Assembly: GCA_025935735.1 (NCBI GenBank)
Contig: JAICUS010000333.1
Location: 1 to 6,855, forward strand
DNA: 6,855 nt
Reading direction: 5' to 3'
From: Solirubrobacteraceae bacterium
Lineage (GTDB): Bacteria > Actinomycetota > Thermoleophilia > Solirubrobacterales > Solirubrobacteraceae
Shown: in pieces, positions 1 to 6,506 of the stretch
Numbering within the stretch: the stretch's first letter is position 1
Layout of the letters: every line of letters starts with the position of its first letter
Position numbers and translations under genes: made by a program
The notes under the pieces: model-generated
Databases searched by the model: none
The model's input: only the letters and a program-made list of their open reading frames with translations
Told to the model about the DNA's origin: nothing

Positions 1-432
1 CTCGTGCGGGATGGCCCGCATGATCGCCTCGCGCAGGCCGCCCAGCACGAGCAGGAACGCCACCACGCCCTCGATGACGATGCACGACATCGCCACCGGC
101 CAGGCGAGCTTGCGGCCGAGGATGAGGTCGAACGCCACGATCGCGTTCAACCCGAGCCCGGAGGCCAGCGCGAACGGCAGGTTCGTGAACAGCCCCATGG
201 CGACCGTCGCCACCGCCGCGGCCAGCGCCGTGGCCACCGTGACCGCGCCGACCGGCATGTGCGCGGCCGACAGGATCGCCGGATTGACGAAGACGATGTA
301 ACACATCGTCAGGAACGTCACGACGCCGCCGAGCACCTCCGTGCGTACCGTCGAGCCGCGCTCGCGGATGGCGAAGAAGCGCTCGAGCGGCGACTCGGCG
401 CGGGTGCTGTCAGACGCTGCGGTGGTCACCAT
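1..432 (-). CDS. NCS2-family (AzgA/PbuG-like) purine nucleobase permease, N-terminal part
   Basis: The gene runs off the left edge of the window, so only 144 N-terminal residues are visible and the rest lies beyond base 1. Translation from the ATG at 430-432 gives a short polar N-terminus, then LERFFAIRERGSTVRTEVL (residues 16-34), the usual entry to AzgA-type permeases, followed by a membrane segment ending in FVNPAILS (48-55). A second hydrophobic stretch covers about 62-82, the re-entrant motif ALASGLGLNA spans 88-97, and a further hydrophobic stretch covers about 112-131. Members of this family import adenine, guanine or hypoxanthine by proton symport across the cytoplasmic membrane. The substrate is inferred from the family, since most substrate-binding helices are missing. 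It lies 44 bases downstream of the aminotransferase gene on the same strand, so co-transcription is likely. No clear Shine-Dalgarno sequence precedes the ATG; a GTG one codon later is an alternative start. Confidence 0.88.
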   Translation of the reverse strand, partial: MVTTAASDSTRAESPLERFFAIRERGSTVRTEVLGGVVTFLTMCYIVFVNPAILSAAHMPVGAVTVATALAAAVATVAMGLFTNLPFALASGLGLNAIVAFDLILGRKLAWPVAMSCIVIEGVVAFLLVLGGLREAIMRAIPHE

Positions 433-476
433 GCCCGGACGCTACACCGGGTTCCGGCGGCACCGAAGCGCGCGCG

Positions 477-1853
477 TCAGCGCTGCGTCACATCGCGCGC
501 AAACTGCTCGAAGACGTCGACGTAGCGCTGCAGGTCCGCATCGCTGTGCATGACCGACAGCGTCCACTCCTCGTCCTGGCCGGGCGTCATGAAGATGCCG
601 TTGTTCATGTGGTAGAGCCAGGCCAGGTCGCTCAGGTCGTGGTGGATCTTCGTCAGGTAGTCGCGGTACTCGCGCACCGGCTCCGACGAGAACACCACGC
701 AGCCCTTCGAGCCCAGCCCGACCGTGTGCGCCGGCAGCCCGTACTCGGCGATCACGCGCTCGCAGCCGTCCATCAGCCTGCGGTTGGCGGCGTGCAGCCC
801 GGCATAGGCGTCGGCGGTGAGGACGTCGATCAGCGTCGCCTGGGCGGCGGCCATGACCAGCGGGTTGCCGTTGAACGTGCCCTGCTGGCGCACCTTGTTG
901 GACTCCACCATCTCGGCCGGCCCGTCGGCCATGCCGATCGCGCCGCCGGGGAGGCCGCCGCAGATCGCCTTGGCCAGGCAGACGATGTCGGGCGTGACGC
1001 CGAACAGCTCGGTCGCGCCGCCCGCGGCCACCGCCGCGCCGGTCTTGACCTCGTCGAAGATCAGCACCGCGCCCGCCGCCTGCGTGAGCTCGCGCGCCCG
1101 CTGCAGGTAGCCGTCGACGGGCGGGACGATGTTCACGTTCATCATCGCCGGCTCCATGATCACGCCGGCCACGTCGTCGCCCAGCGCGGCCTCCAGCGCC
1201 GCCGCGTCGTTGAACGGCACCACCCGGGTGGCCTCGGAGGTGCCGGGCGCGTAGCCCAGCCCGTAGGGGACGGGGTTCGGGTGCTCGCGCGGGCCCATCT
1301 CCTCGGCCGGCGGCTTGACCGACACCATCACCGCGTCGTGGTGGCCGTGATAGGTGCCCTCGATCTTGACGATCACGTCGCGGCCGGTGAGCCCGCGGGC
1401 GAGGTGGATGGCGTCCATCGTGGACTCGGTGCCGGAGTTGGTGAAGCGCCAGTGCGGCAGGCCCCAGCGGCGGCGCAGCTCCTCGGCCACGATGATCGAG
1501 CCCTCGGTGGGCGCGGCGAAGTGCGTGCCCTGGTCCATCCGCGCCTTCACGGCGGCGGCGATCGCCGGGTTCGCGTGCCCGACGCACATCACGCCGAAGC
1601 CGTTGTGGAAGTCGACGTACTCGTTGCCGTCGACGTCCCACACGCGCGAGCCGGATCCGTGCTCCAGGTAGGTCGGCCACGGATCGGCGCGCTGGAAGGA
1701 GGACGGGACGCCGGACGGCATGACGTCCTTCGCGCGCGTGAAGTACTCCGCGGAGCGGCCGGTGCGGTTGCGCAGCCGCGCCTGCTCGCGCTCCATCAGG
1801 GCGTTGACGTGCTTGCGATCGATGTGCCCGGCGGCGGGCAGGGTGGCGGACAT
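477..1853 (-). CDS. Class III PLP-dependent aminotransferase (glutamate-1-semialdehyde aminomutase-like)
   Basis: This is a complete 458-residue fold-type I, class III aminotransferase. Visible landmarks are the cofactor-phosphate loop SGTE (140-143), YHGHHD (168-173) corresponding to the pyridine-ring stacking region, FDEV (266-269) with Asp267 for the PLP pyridine nitrogen, and LAKAICGGLP (293-302) with Lys295 as the Schiff-base lysine. GTFNGNP (325-331) matches the GTxxGNP motif of HemL-like enzymes. Length and motifs place it in the HemL-like branch, but DEVKTG replaces the DEVMTG typical of true glutamate-1-semialdehyde aminomutases, there is an N-terminal extension of about 30 residues, and no haem gene is nearby. 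I therefore call it an aminotransferase of unknown substrate rather than HemL. The start is well supported: an AAGGAGGTG lies 8 bases before the ATG. It probably leads an operon with the downstream permease and is divergent from the STAND NTPase gene. Confidence 0.93.
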   Translation of the reverse strand: MSATLPAAGHIDRKHVNALMEREQARLRNRTGRSAEYFTRAKDVMPSGVPSSFQRADPWPTYLEHGSGSRVWDVDGNEYVDFHNGFGVMCVGHANPAIAAAVKARMDQGTHFAAPTEGSIIVAEELRRRWGLPHWRFTNSGTESTMDAIHLARGLTGRDVIVKIEGTYHGHHDAVMVSVKPPAEEMGPREHPNPVPYGLGYAPGTSEATRVVPFNDAAALEAALGDDVAGVIMEPAMMNVNIVPPVDGYLQRARELTQAAGAVLIFDEVKTGAAVAAGGATELFGVTPDIVCLAKAICGGLPGGAIGMADGPAEMVESNKVRQQGTFNGNPLVMAAAQATLIDVLTADAYAGLHAANRRLMDGCERVIAEYGLPAHTVGLGSKGCVVFSSEPVREYRDYLTKIHHDLSDLAWLYHMNNGIFMTPGQDEEWTLSVMHSDADLQRYVDVFEQFARDVTQR

Positions 1854-1982
1854 GCGGAAAGCACCTCCTTCAGGGTGACCGTGTTCGACGGGCACCGGTG
1901 GGCGGTGGCCGCTGTTTCGAGCGTATACCTCGCGCACGCGGATTCCTGTACGGATATCCCGCCGTTCGTGCAGACTTGTCGG
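1854..1982. promoter_or_regulatory. Divergent intergenic region between aminotransferase and STAND NTPase genes
   Basis: These 129 bases must hold the promoters for both flanking genes unless the start of one is misassigned. It is the locally least GC-rich stretch, with GTATAC at 1923-1928 and GATATC at 1953-1958. On the minus strand TACGCT (1920-1925) fits the minimal TANNNT -10 pattern, but no convincing -35 hexamer stands at the right distance. CACCGGTG at 1893-1900 is a perfect 8-base palindrome and GGTGACC at 1874-1880 is a 7-base inverted repeat; either could be a binding site or chance. The promoter assignment rests mainly on gene arrangement. Confidence 0.4.
1862..1870 (-). promoter_or_regulatory. 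Strong ribosome binding site for the aminotransferase
   Basis: Read on the minus strand the bases are AAGGAGGTG, nine consecutive matches to the anti-Shine-Dalgarno region of 16S rRNA, with an 8-base spacer to the ATG at 1853. This fixes the start and rules out the much longer open frame that continues upstream across the NTPase gene. It is the strongest ribosome binding site in the window. Confidence 0.92.
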
Positions 1983-3368
1983 ATGCTCGGTTTCCGGGAC
2001 CTCGGGTGGCTGCAGTTCGAGCAGTTGTGCGCGCTGCTGCTGCAGGCCGAGTCCGGGATCGCGCCCGAGGCCTGGGAGGGGTCCGCGGACCAGGGCCGCC
2101 GCTTCGTGTCCGAGGAGCCGGTGCGCTTCGCCGGGCAGACGCTCGCGCCGCCGGTGATGGTGTGCTGCGTGTGGCTGCGCGGCGGCGCGAGCGAGCGGAG
2201 CGCGCGGCTGGCCATGCTGCCCGGCGGTGAGGCGGCGCTCAGAGCCCGCGGCATGAGCACGATCGAGGTGAGCCTGCCCGGCACCGGCAGCCGGGCGGAC
2301 GAGCCGCTGCCGCCGCGGCCGTCGTGGCCCTCGTGGCTGCTGCTCTACAACGGCGACCCGTCCGATCTGGCGGGGCCGCCGCGCGAGGGCTTCCTGGCCG
2401 TCGGCGAGGCGGAGATCGTGGCCGCGATCGACCGCCACCCCGAGGTGCGCCTGGCGCTGCCGTCCGTGCTCGCGCTGCGCCCCGAGCCGGCGCGCAACGG
2501 CTCGACGCTCGACCTGGCCGCCGCGCGCGAGCTGGCGGACGTGTTCGTCCCGACCGCGGCCTACGAGCGCACGCTGGCCACGCTGCGCCGCCACCACTTC
2601 GCGGTGCTCACCGGGCCGCCCGAGATGGGCAAGACCGCGATCGCGCGGATGATCTCGCTGGCGCTGCTCGACGACGGCTGGGAGGCGCACGAGTGCACCC
2701 GGCCCGAGCAGGTCTACGAGCGGCTGGACCCGGAGCGGCGGCAGGTGTTCGTGGCCGACGACGCGTTCGGGTCGACCGAGTACCGCCCGGACGCCGCCGA
2801 GCGCTGGGCGCGCGAGCTCGACCGCATCCTGCGCTCCACCGGCGAGCACACGTGGCTGATCTGGACCTCGCGCCCGGCGCCGCTGCGGGCCGGGCTGAGA
2901 GCCATCCACCGCGAGCGCGGCGGCGAGCGCTTCCCGCAGCCCGCCGAGGTGCAGGTGGACGCGTCCGCGCTGGGCGTCGACGAGAAGACCCTGATCCTGT
3001 TCCGCCACGCCCGGGCGGCGGGCCTCGGCCGGCGCCAGCGCCAGCGCGTGATCGAGTGCGGCGAGGCGATCGTGGGCCATCCGCACTTCACGCCCGAGCG
3101 GATCCGCCGCTTCGTCGCCCGCGGTCTGCCGGTCCGGGGAATCGAGGCCGAGCTGGCCGAGCCCACCGAGGCGATGGCCGCCTCCTACGCCGCGCTGGGC
3201 GAAGAGCACCGCGAGCTGCTGCTGGCCATGCTCGACTGCCCGCCGGGCCCGGTCGCCGAGCGCGACCTCGCCGTCGCGCTGCGCCGCCACGCCAGCAGCC
3301 CGCTGCCCAAGGCGCCGGCCGAGCTCGTCGACCGCCTCGCCGACCACTTCCTGCGGGTGATCGCGTGA
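1983..3368 (+). CDS. nSTAND3-type STAND NTPase, N-terminal portion (degenerate REase-like region, P-loop NTPase, partial winged helix)
   Basis: The 461-residue product matches the first two thirds of nSTAND3-type signalling NTPases. Residues 1-165 resemble the restriction-endonuclease-like region often found there: GWLQFEQLCALLL (8-20), then ADQG (35-38), a hydrophobic strand VMVCCVW (58-64) and HPEVRLALPSVL (152-163). The Gln/Glu-x-Lys catalytic pair expected on that strand is absent, so nuclease activity is doubtful. The NTPase core follows: YERTLATLRRHHFAVLTGPP (194-213), Walker A GPPEMGKT (211-218), Walker B VFVADDAFG (255-263) and a sensor-like WLIWTSRP (291-298). A helical/winged-helix section includes GHPHFTPERIRRFV (365-378) and ends at HFLRVIA, where a TGA stops the chain just before the expected last strand of the wing. 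The rest is encoded by the next frame. STAND proteins are NTP-driven switches, some used in anti-phage defence; that role is not shown here. The ATG at 1983 is chosen because homology begins there; it has no Shine-Dalgarno, and an in-frame GTG at 1968 is possible. Confidence 0.82.
   Translation: MLGFRDLGWLQFEQLCALLLQAESGIAPEAWEGSADQGRRFVSEEPVRFAGQTLAPPVMVCCVWLRGGASERSARLAMLPGGEAALRARGMSTIEVSLPGTGSRADEPLPPRPSWPSWLLLYNGDPSDLAGPPREGFLAVGEAEIVAAIDRHPEVRLALPSVLALRPEPARNGSTLDLAAARELADVFVPTAAYERTLATLRRHHFAVLTGPPEMGKTAIARMISLALLDDGWEAHECTRPEQVYERLDPERRQVFVADDAFGSTEYRPDAAERWARELDRILRSTGEHTWLIWTSRPAPLRAGLRAIHRERGGERFPQPAEVQVDASALGVDEKTLILFRHARAAGLGRRQRQRVIECGEAIVGHPHFTPERIRRFVARGLPVRGIEAELAEPTEAMAASYAALGEEHRELLLAMLDCPPGPVAERDLAVALRRHASSPLPKAPAELVDRLADHFLRVIA
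3353..3362 (+). promoter_or_regulatory. Candidate internal ribosome binding site for the downstream half of the split NTPase
   Basis: GCGGGTGATC matches 8 of 10 positions of the extended Shine-Dalgarno GGAGGTGATC, seven of them consecutive. Aligned this way, the core sits 7 bases before the GTG at 3365, a normal spacing. It lies inside the upstream coding sequence (codons for LRVI), so the match could be chance, but it is what termination-reinitiation at the GTGA overlap would need. Confidence 0.4.
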
Positions 3369-4183
3369 GGGTGACCTGGGTGCACCCGAGCTGGCGCGAC
3401 CTGGTGATCGGCGCGCTGGCCGCCGACCCCGTCCAGCGGCGGCGCTTCCTCGCCCGCTGCGGCGTCGACGGCGCCACGCTGGCGCTCTCGACCGCGGGCG
3501 GCGCGGCCGGCGAGCGCGAGCGGCCGCTGCTGCACGCGGACGCCGACTGGGACGCGCTGGCCGACGGCCTGCACCGCCTGTGCGCGGACCTCGACGAGGC
3601 GGACGCCGTGCGGCTGCTCACGGTGCTGGCCGATGCCGAGCCCGACCCGGAACTCAGCGCGCTGGCCGCGCTGGTGGCCCGCCGGCTCGCCGGGCGCTGG
3701 AAGGGCCGGGCGGTGGGGGTCGACGCCCTGGCCGCCTGGGCGGCGGTGGCGGCGAAGCTGCCCGTGCGCCCCGAGGCGCCGTCCGCCGCCGCCACCTGGA
3801 TCGGCCTGGAGCCCCACGCCGCGCCCGACTCGCCGCTCGAGCTCGAGCGCTTCGCCGACTGGCTGCGGCTGGCCGAGGTGCTGGCCGAGCACGACCCGGA
3901 GCTGCTGGCCGGGCTCGGCTTCCCCCACCGTTACGGGCCGGTGCTGGCGACGTTCGTCCACGCCGCGCCGCTGGACGAGCCGCCGCTGGAGCACGACCTG
4001 CGCCTGCAGGCGCTCGAGCGGCTCGGCCGCCTCGACGAGGCGCGCGGAGAGCGGGCCCTGAAGACGCTCGAGCAGCTGCGCAGCGGCGAGTCCGTGCCCG
4101 CGTTCGCGCCGCCTGACGAGCCGCTCCGCCCGCCCCGCTCGCGCTTCCCCGTCGAGCGCGTGCTGCAGGACTTGGTCGAATAG
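3365..4183 (+). CDS. C-terminal portion of the split nSTAND3-type NTPase (wing remnant plus helical region)
   Basis: The 272-residue frame begins VRVTWVHPSWRDLVIGAL. HPSWRDL near the start is the pattern that, in one-chain nSTAND3 proteins, closes the winged helix right after a HFLRV strand, which is exactly where the upstream frame stops. The remainder is leucine- and alanine-rich, strongly helical and poor in distinctive motifs; in STAND proteins this position is taken by a helical sensor or superstructure-forming region, so that is the inferred role. The two products add up to about 733 residues, plausible for an unsplit family member from memory. The GTG at 3365-3367 overlaps the upstream TGA as GTGA, suggesting translational coupling; GTG at 3371 is an alternative start. 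Either the gene is a real fission product, or one frameshift (mutation or assembly error) broke a single gene. Codon composition stays uniformly GC-rich through the junction, so there is no sign of decay yet. Confidence 0.7.
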   Translation: MRVTWVHPSWRDLVIGALAADPVQRRRFLARCGVDGATLALSTAGGAAGERERPLLHADADWDALADGLHRLCADLDEADAVRLLTVLADAEPDPELSALAALVARRLAGRWKGRAVGVDALAAWAAVAAKLPVRPEAPSAAATWIGLEPHAAPDSPLELERFADWLRLAEVLAEHDPELLAGLGFPHRYGPVLATFVHAAPLDEPPLEHDLRLQALERLGRLDEARGERALKTLEQLRSGESVPAFAPPDEPLRPPRSRFPVERVLQDLVE

Positions 4184-4229
4184 TCAGTACTTCTGCCGGG
4201 TAGCCGGGTCACACACCGGATTCCGAGAC

Positions 4230-4234
4230 GGAGG
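4230..4234 (+). promoter_or_regulatory. Ribosome binding site of the lipoprotein gene
   Basis: GGAGG stands 9 bases before the ATG at 4244 and supports that start. The whole gap from the previous stop codon is only 60 bases and contains a direct repeat of GCCGGGT (4195-4201 and 4203-4209), but no recognisable -10 box or terminator, so read-through from the NTPase genes is possible. Confidence 0.75.
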
Positions 4235-4243
4235 TGGCGACCG

Positions 4244-5065
4244 ATGAAGGCGATGCTGGCGGGAGTGCTCGCGGCCGCGGCAGTGGCGGTCGCCGGCTGC
4301 GGCTCGCAGGAGGCGTCCGTCCTCAAGACGGCGTTCGACCACCCGATCAAGAGCGCGAACGCCACGATCGCGTTCGACGTCACGTCGCCCCAGGAGTCGG
4401 CGCACGTCAACGTCTCCGGGCCGTTCAGGTCCAACGGCGCGGGGAAGCTGCCCAGCCTCGACTGGCGGATCCACATCACCGGCGGTCCGCGGGCCATCGA
4501 CGGCGAGATCATCTCCACCGGCGACGACGCCTTCATCAAGTACGACGGCCAGACCTATGAGGTGGGCCAGGCCGCGCTCCAGAAGCTGCAGGCGCAGGGC
4601 GCGCAGCAGGGCTCGCTCAAGGGGGCCGACCTCTCGCAGCTGACGCGCAAGATGCGCGACTGGTTCCCGCAGAGCAGCACGCAGCAGGACGCGCAGCTCG
4701 ACGGCGAGCCGGTCACCCGCGTCACCGGCCGGCTGGACCTCTCGCGGGCGGTCAAGGACATCTCCCAGCTCGCCCAGAGCGGGCCGGCCGTCACCCAGAA
4801 GGACATCGACCAGCTCGACAAGCTCGTGACCGACCCGCGGTTCACCGTCGACGTCGGCAAGAGCGACGGCAAGCTGCGGCGCATCCTCGCCACGCTGCGC
4901 ATCCGCGGCCGGGGCTCGATGCGGCTGGAGGTGCGCTACCGCGACATCGACAAGCCGGTGACGATCGACGCGCCCTCGGGCGGCCTGCCGCTGTCGCGGC
5001 TGGAGAAGAAGCTCGAGCACGACTTCGGCTCGAGCGAGTCGTCCGGCACGGGCAGCAGCGCCTAG
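4244..5065 (+). CDS. Secreted lipoprotein, LppX/LprG-like (tentative)
   Basis: The product has 273 residues. It starts with a classical lipoprotein signal: Lys2, a hydrophobic alanine-rich core (3-17) and the lipobox VAGC with the acylated cysteine at residue 19, so the mature protein should be anchored on the outer face of the cytoplasmic membrane. The body reads as alternating beta strands and polar turns, such as ATIAFDVTS (40-48), an IDGEII/DAFIKYDGQTYEV block (about 86-108) and repeated helix-strand segments after residue 140. This pattern, with a lipobox and length near 250, resembles actinobacterial LppX/LprAFG-type lipoproteins, which form an open beta-sheet shell that can hold a lipid. 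The family call is from pattern only and lipid binding is not shown. The last dozen residues are Ser/Gly-rich and probably disordered. It follows the NTPase genes by 60 bases and converges on the acyl-CoA synthetase gene, overlapping it by 4 bases. Confidence 0.8.
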   Translation: MKAMLAGVLAAAAVAVAGCGSQEASVLKTAFDHPIKSANATIAFDVTSPQESAHVNVSGPFRSNGAGKLPSLDWRIHITGGPRAIDGEIISTGDDAFIKYDGQTYEVGQAALQKLQAQGAQQGSLKGADLSQLTRKMRDWFPQSSTQQDAQLDGEPVTRVTGRLDLSRAVKDISQLAQSGPAVTQKDIDQLDKLVTDPRFTVDVGKSDGKLRRILATLRIRGRGSMRLEVRYRDIDKPVTIDAPSGGLPLSRLEKKLEHDFGSSESSGTGSSA

Positions 5066-6477
5066 CGCAGCGCCGCCCGGCGCACCTTGCCGGACGGCGG
5101 CTTGGGCAGCTCGTCCGTGAAGTCGACGATCCGCGGGTACTTGTACGGCGCCGTCTGCGCGCGCACGTGCTCCTGCAGCTCGCGGGCGAGCGCGGCCGAC
5201 GGCGCGTAGGCGTCGCGCAGCACGACCACGGCGCGCACGACCGAGCCGCGCTCGTCATCGGGGGCGGCGACCACGGCCGCCTCGGCCACCGCGGCGTGGG
5301 AGACGAGCGCGGACTCGACCTCGAACGGGCCGATCCGGTAGCCGGCCGAGATGATCACGTCGTCCGTGCGGCCCTCGAAGAACAGGAAGCCGTCCTCGTC
5401 GGCCGCCACGCGGTCGCCGGTGCGCCACGGGCCGGCGTGCGGCGCCTCGCCCAGGTAGTGCAGGAAGAACGTCGGGTCGCTGGCGGGGTCGAGCACGAGC
5501 TCGCCGTCGTCGACCTCCAGCCGCACGCCGGGCAGCGGCCGGCCCATCGAGCCGGGCCGCGGCGTCTCGCCGGGCGGCGTCCCCGTCAGCTGGCCGGTCT
5601 CGGTCTGGCCGTAGCCGTCGCGGATCCACACGCCGGTGGCCTCGTGCCAGGTGTGCAGGACCTCGGGGTTCAGCGCCTCGCCGGCGGCGACGAGGCCCCG
5701 GAGCGGCAGCGCCGTGAGCGTCGCCCGCTTGGCGATCACCCGGTACTCGGTCGGCGCCATGCACAGCACGTCCACGCGCTCGCGCGCGAGGAGCTCGAGG
5801 CGCTCGTGCGGGTCGAAGCGCGCGTCGTGCAGCAGCGCCGCCGCGCCGCGCAGCCAGGGCGCGATGAACGCGTTGCGGGCCGACTTCGACCAGCCGGCCG
5901 CCGCCGTGCACCAGACGAGCTGGCCGGGCTCCGGGGCCAGCCAGTGGCCGGCCTGCAGCGCCTGTCCGGCCAGGTAGCGCTGGCCGTGCAGCACCGCCTT
6001 GGGCTCGCCGGACGTGCCCGAGGTGAACGTGAGCAGGCAGGGGTCCTCCGGCGCGAGGCGGGCCGGCGGCGGCGCGGGAGTGTGAGATGCGTCATCGAAC
6101 GGCACCCACAGCGTCTCGCCGGACCAGGCGCCGAGCGCCTCCGCGTTGCGCCGGTCGGCCACCACCAGCCGCGGCTGGGCCACCGCCAGGCGCAGCGCGA
6201 GGTCCTGGGCCCGCAGCTGCTCGGTGCAGGGCAGCACGACGTAGCCCTGCCGGAAGCAGGCGAGCATCGTCAGCGCCCATTCCGGGCGGTTTCCGACCAG
6301 GGTCAGGACCACGTCGCCGCGGCGGACGCCGAGCGCGTGCAGGCGCCCGGCCAGCCGCCGCGCGCCCTCCGCGACCGCGCCGAACGTCCACTCCCGGCGG
6401 GCGCCGTCGCGGGCCAGCTCGACCAGCGCGCGGCCGTCCGCGGGCGCCTTCTCGACCACCTCGCAAGTGAAGTTCAC
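5062..6477 (-). CDS. AMP-forming acyl-CoA synthetase (medium-chain type, ANL superfamily)
   Basis: The 471-residue enzyme should activate a carboxylic acid with ATP to an acyl-adenylate and transfer it to CoA in the cytoplasm. All the main adenylation motifs are visible: the P-loop TFTSGTSGEPK (150-160), AAGEALN (264-270), GYGQTET (288-294), WRTGDR (351-356), the hinge region GRTDDVIISAGYRIGPFEVE (369-388) and the C-terminal PPSGKVRR (460-467), where Lys464 is the expected catalytic lysine of the adenylation half-reaction. WCTAAAGWSKSARNAF (189-204) and the GYRIGP form resemble medium-chain acyl-CoA synthetases. At 471 residues it is shorter than the usual 530-570, mainly because the N-terminus is trimmed; no motif is lost. 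The start is a GTG at 6475-6477 with no Shine-Dalgarno upstream, so a leaderless message is possible. It faces an acyl-CoA dehydrogenase gene, which suggests one fatty-acid or carboxylic-acid catabolic step series. The acyl chain is not identifiable. Confidence 0.93.
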   Translation of the reverse strand: MNFTCEVVEKAPADGRALVELARDGARREWTFGAVAEGARRLAGRLHALGVRRGDVVLTLVGNRPEWALTMLACFRQGYVVLPCTEQLRAQDLALRLAVAQPRLVVADRRNAEALGAWSGETLWVPFDDASHTPAPPPARLAPEDPCLLTFTSGTSGEPKAVLHGQRYLAGQALQAGHWLAPEPGQLVWCTAAAGWSKSARNAFIAPWLRGAAALLHDARFDPHERLELLARERVDVLCMAPTEYRVIAKRATLTALPLRGLVAAGEALNPEVLHTWHEATGVWIRDGYGQTETGQLTGTPPGETPRPGSMGRPLPGVRLEVDDGELVLDPASDPTFFLHYLGEAPHAGPWRTGDRVAADEDGFLFFEGRTDDVIISAGYRIGPFEVESALVSHAAVAEAAVVAAPDDERGSVVRAVVVLRDAYAPSAALARELQEHVRAQTAPYKYPRIVDFTDELPKPPSGKVRRAALR

Positions 6478-6506
6478 GCCGCGGGAGCCTAGATATGCTC
6501 GCCGCC
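6478..6506. promoter_or_regulatory. Very short divergent spacer with candidate paired -10 elements
   Basis: Only 17-29 bases separate the two divergent starts, depending on which ATG the dehydrogenase uses. TATGCT (6494-6499, plus strand) lies 7 bases before the ATG at 6507, and TAGGCT (6486-6491, minus strand) lies 8 bases before the GTG at 6477. Both fit TANNNT at the distance expected for leaderless transcripts. No good -35 hexamers are visible, and any would lie inside the opposite gene. In competition with this reading, GGGAG at 6483-6487 is a usable ribosome binding site for the ATG at 6495. Confidence 0.35.

Noticed and set aside
435..457. Small hairpin CCGGA/TCCGG before the permease start
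   Set aside because: A five-base stem with a 13-base loop and no U tract is common by chance at this GC content; not called as a terminator or regulator.
546..1982. Plus-strand open frame continuous with the NTPase gene through the aminotransferase
   Set aside because: It is antisense to an intact aminotransferase, rich in His/Arg/Gly and without recognisable domains; NTPase homology begins at about 1983.
1854..3347. Minus-strand open frame that extends the aminotransferase upstream to 956 residues
   Set aside because: The strong ribosome binding site at 1862-1870 and the start of homology fix the ATG at 1853. The extension is Arg/Gly/Ala-rich antisense of the NTPase gene, as expected from GC-rich codons.
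2324..3364. In-frame upstream extension of the second NTPase fragment
   Set aside because: The extension is the +2-frame shadow of the P-loop domain, low-complexity Arg/Ala/Pro/Gly; real homology starts with the HPSWRDL region after 3365.
4195..4219. GCCGGGT direct repeat followed by ACCGG as a possible terminator
   Set aside because: Pairing is short and imperfect, and no T run follows.
5167..6492. 441-residue plus-strand open frame opposite the acyl-CoA synthetase
   Set aside because: It is the antisense shadow of a gene with all adenylation motifs; its composition is Arg/Gly/His/Gln-rich with no family pattern.
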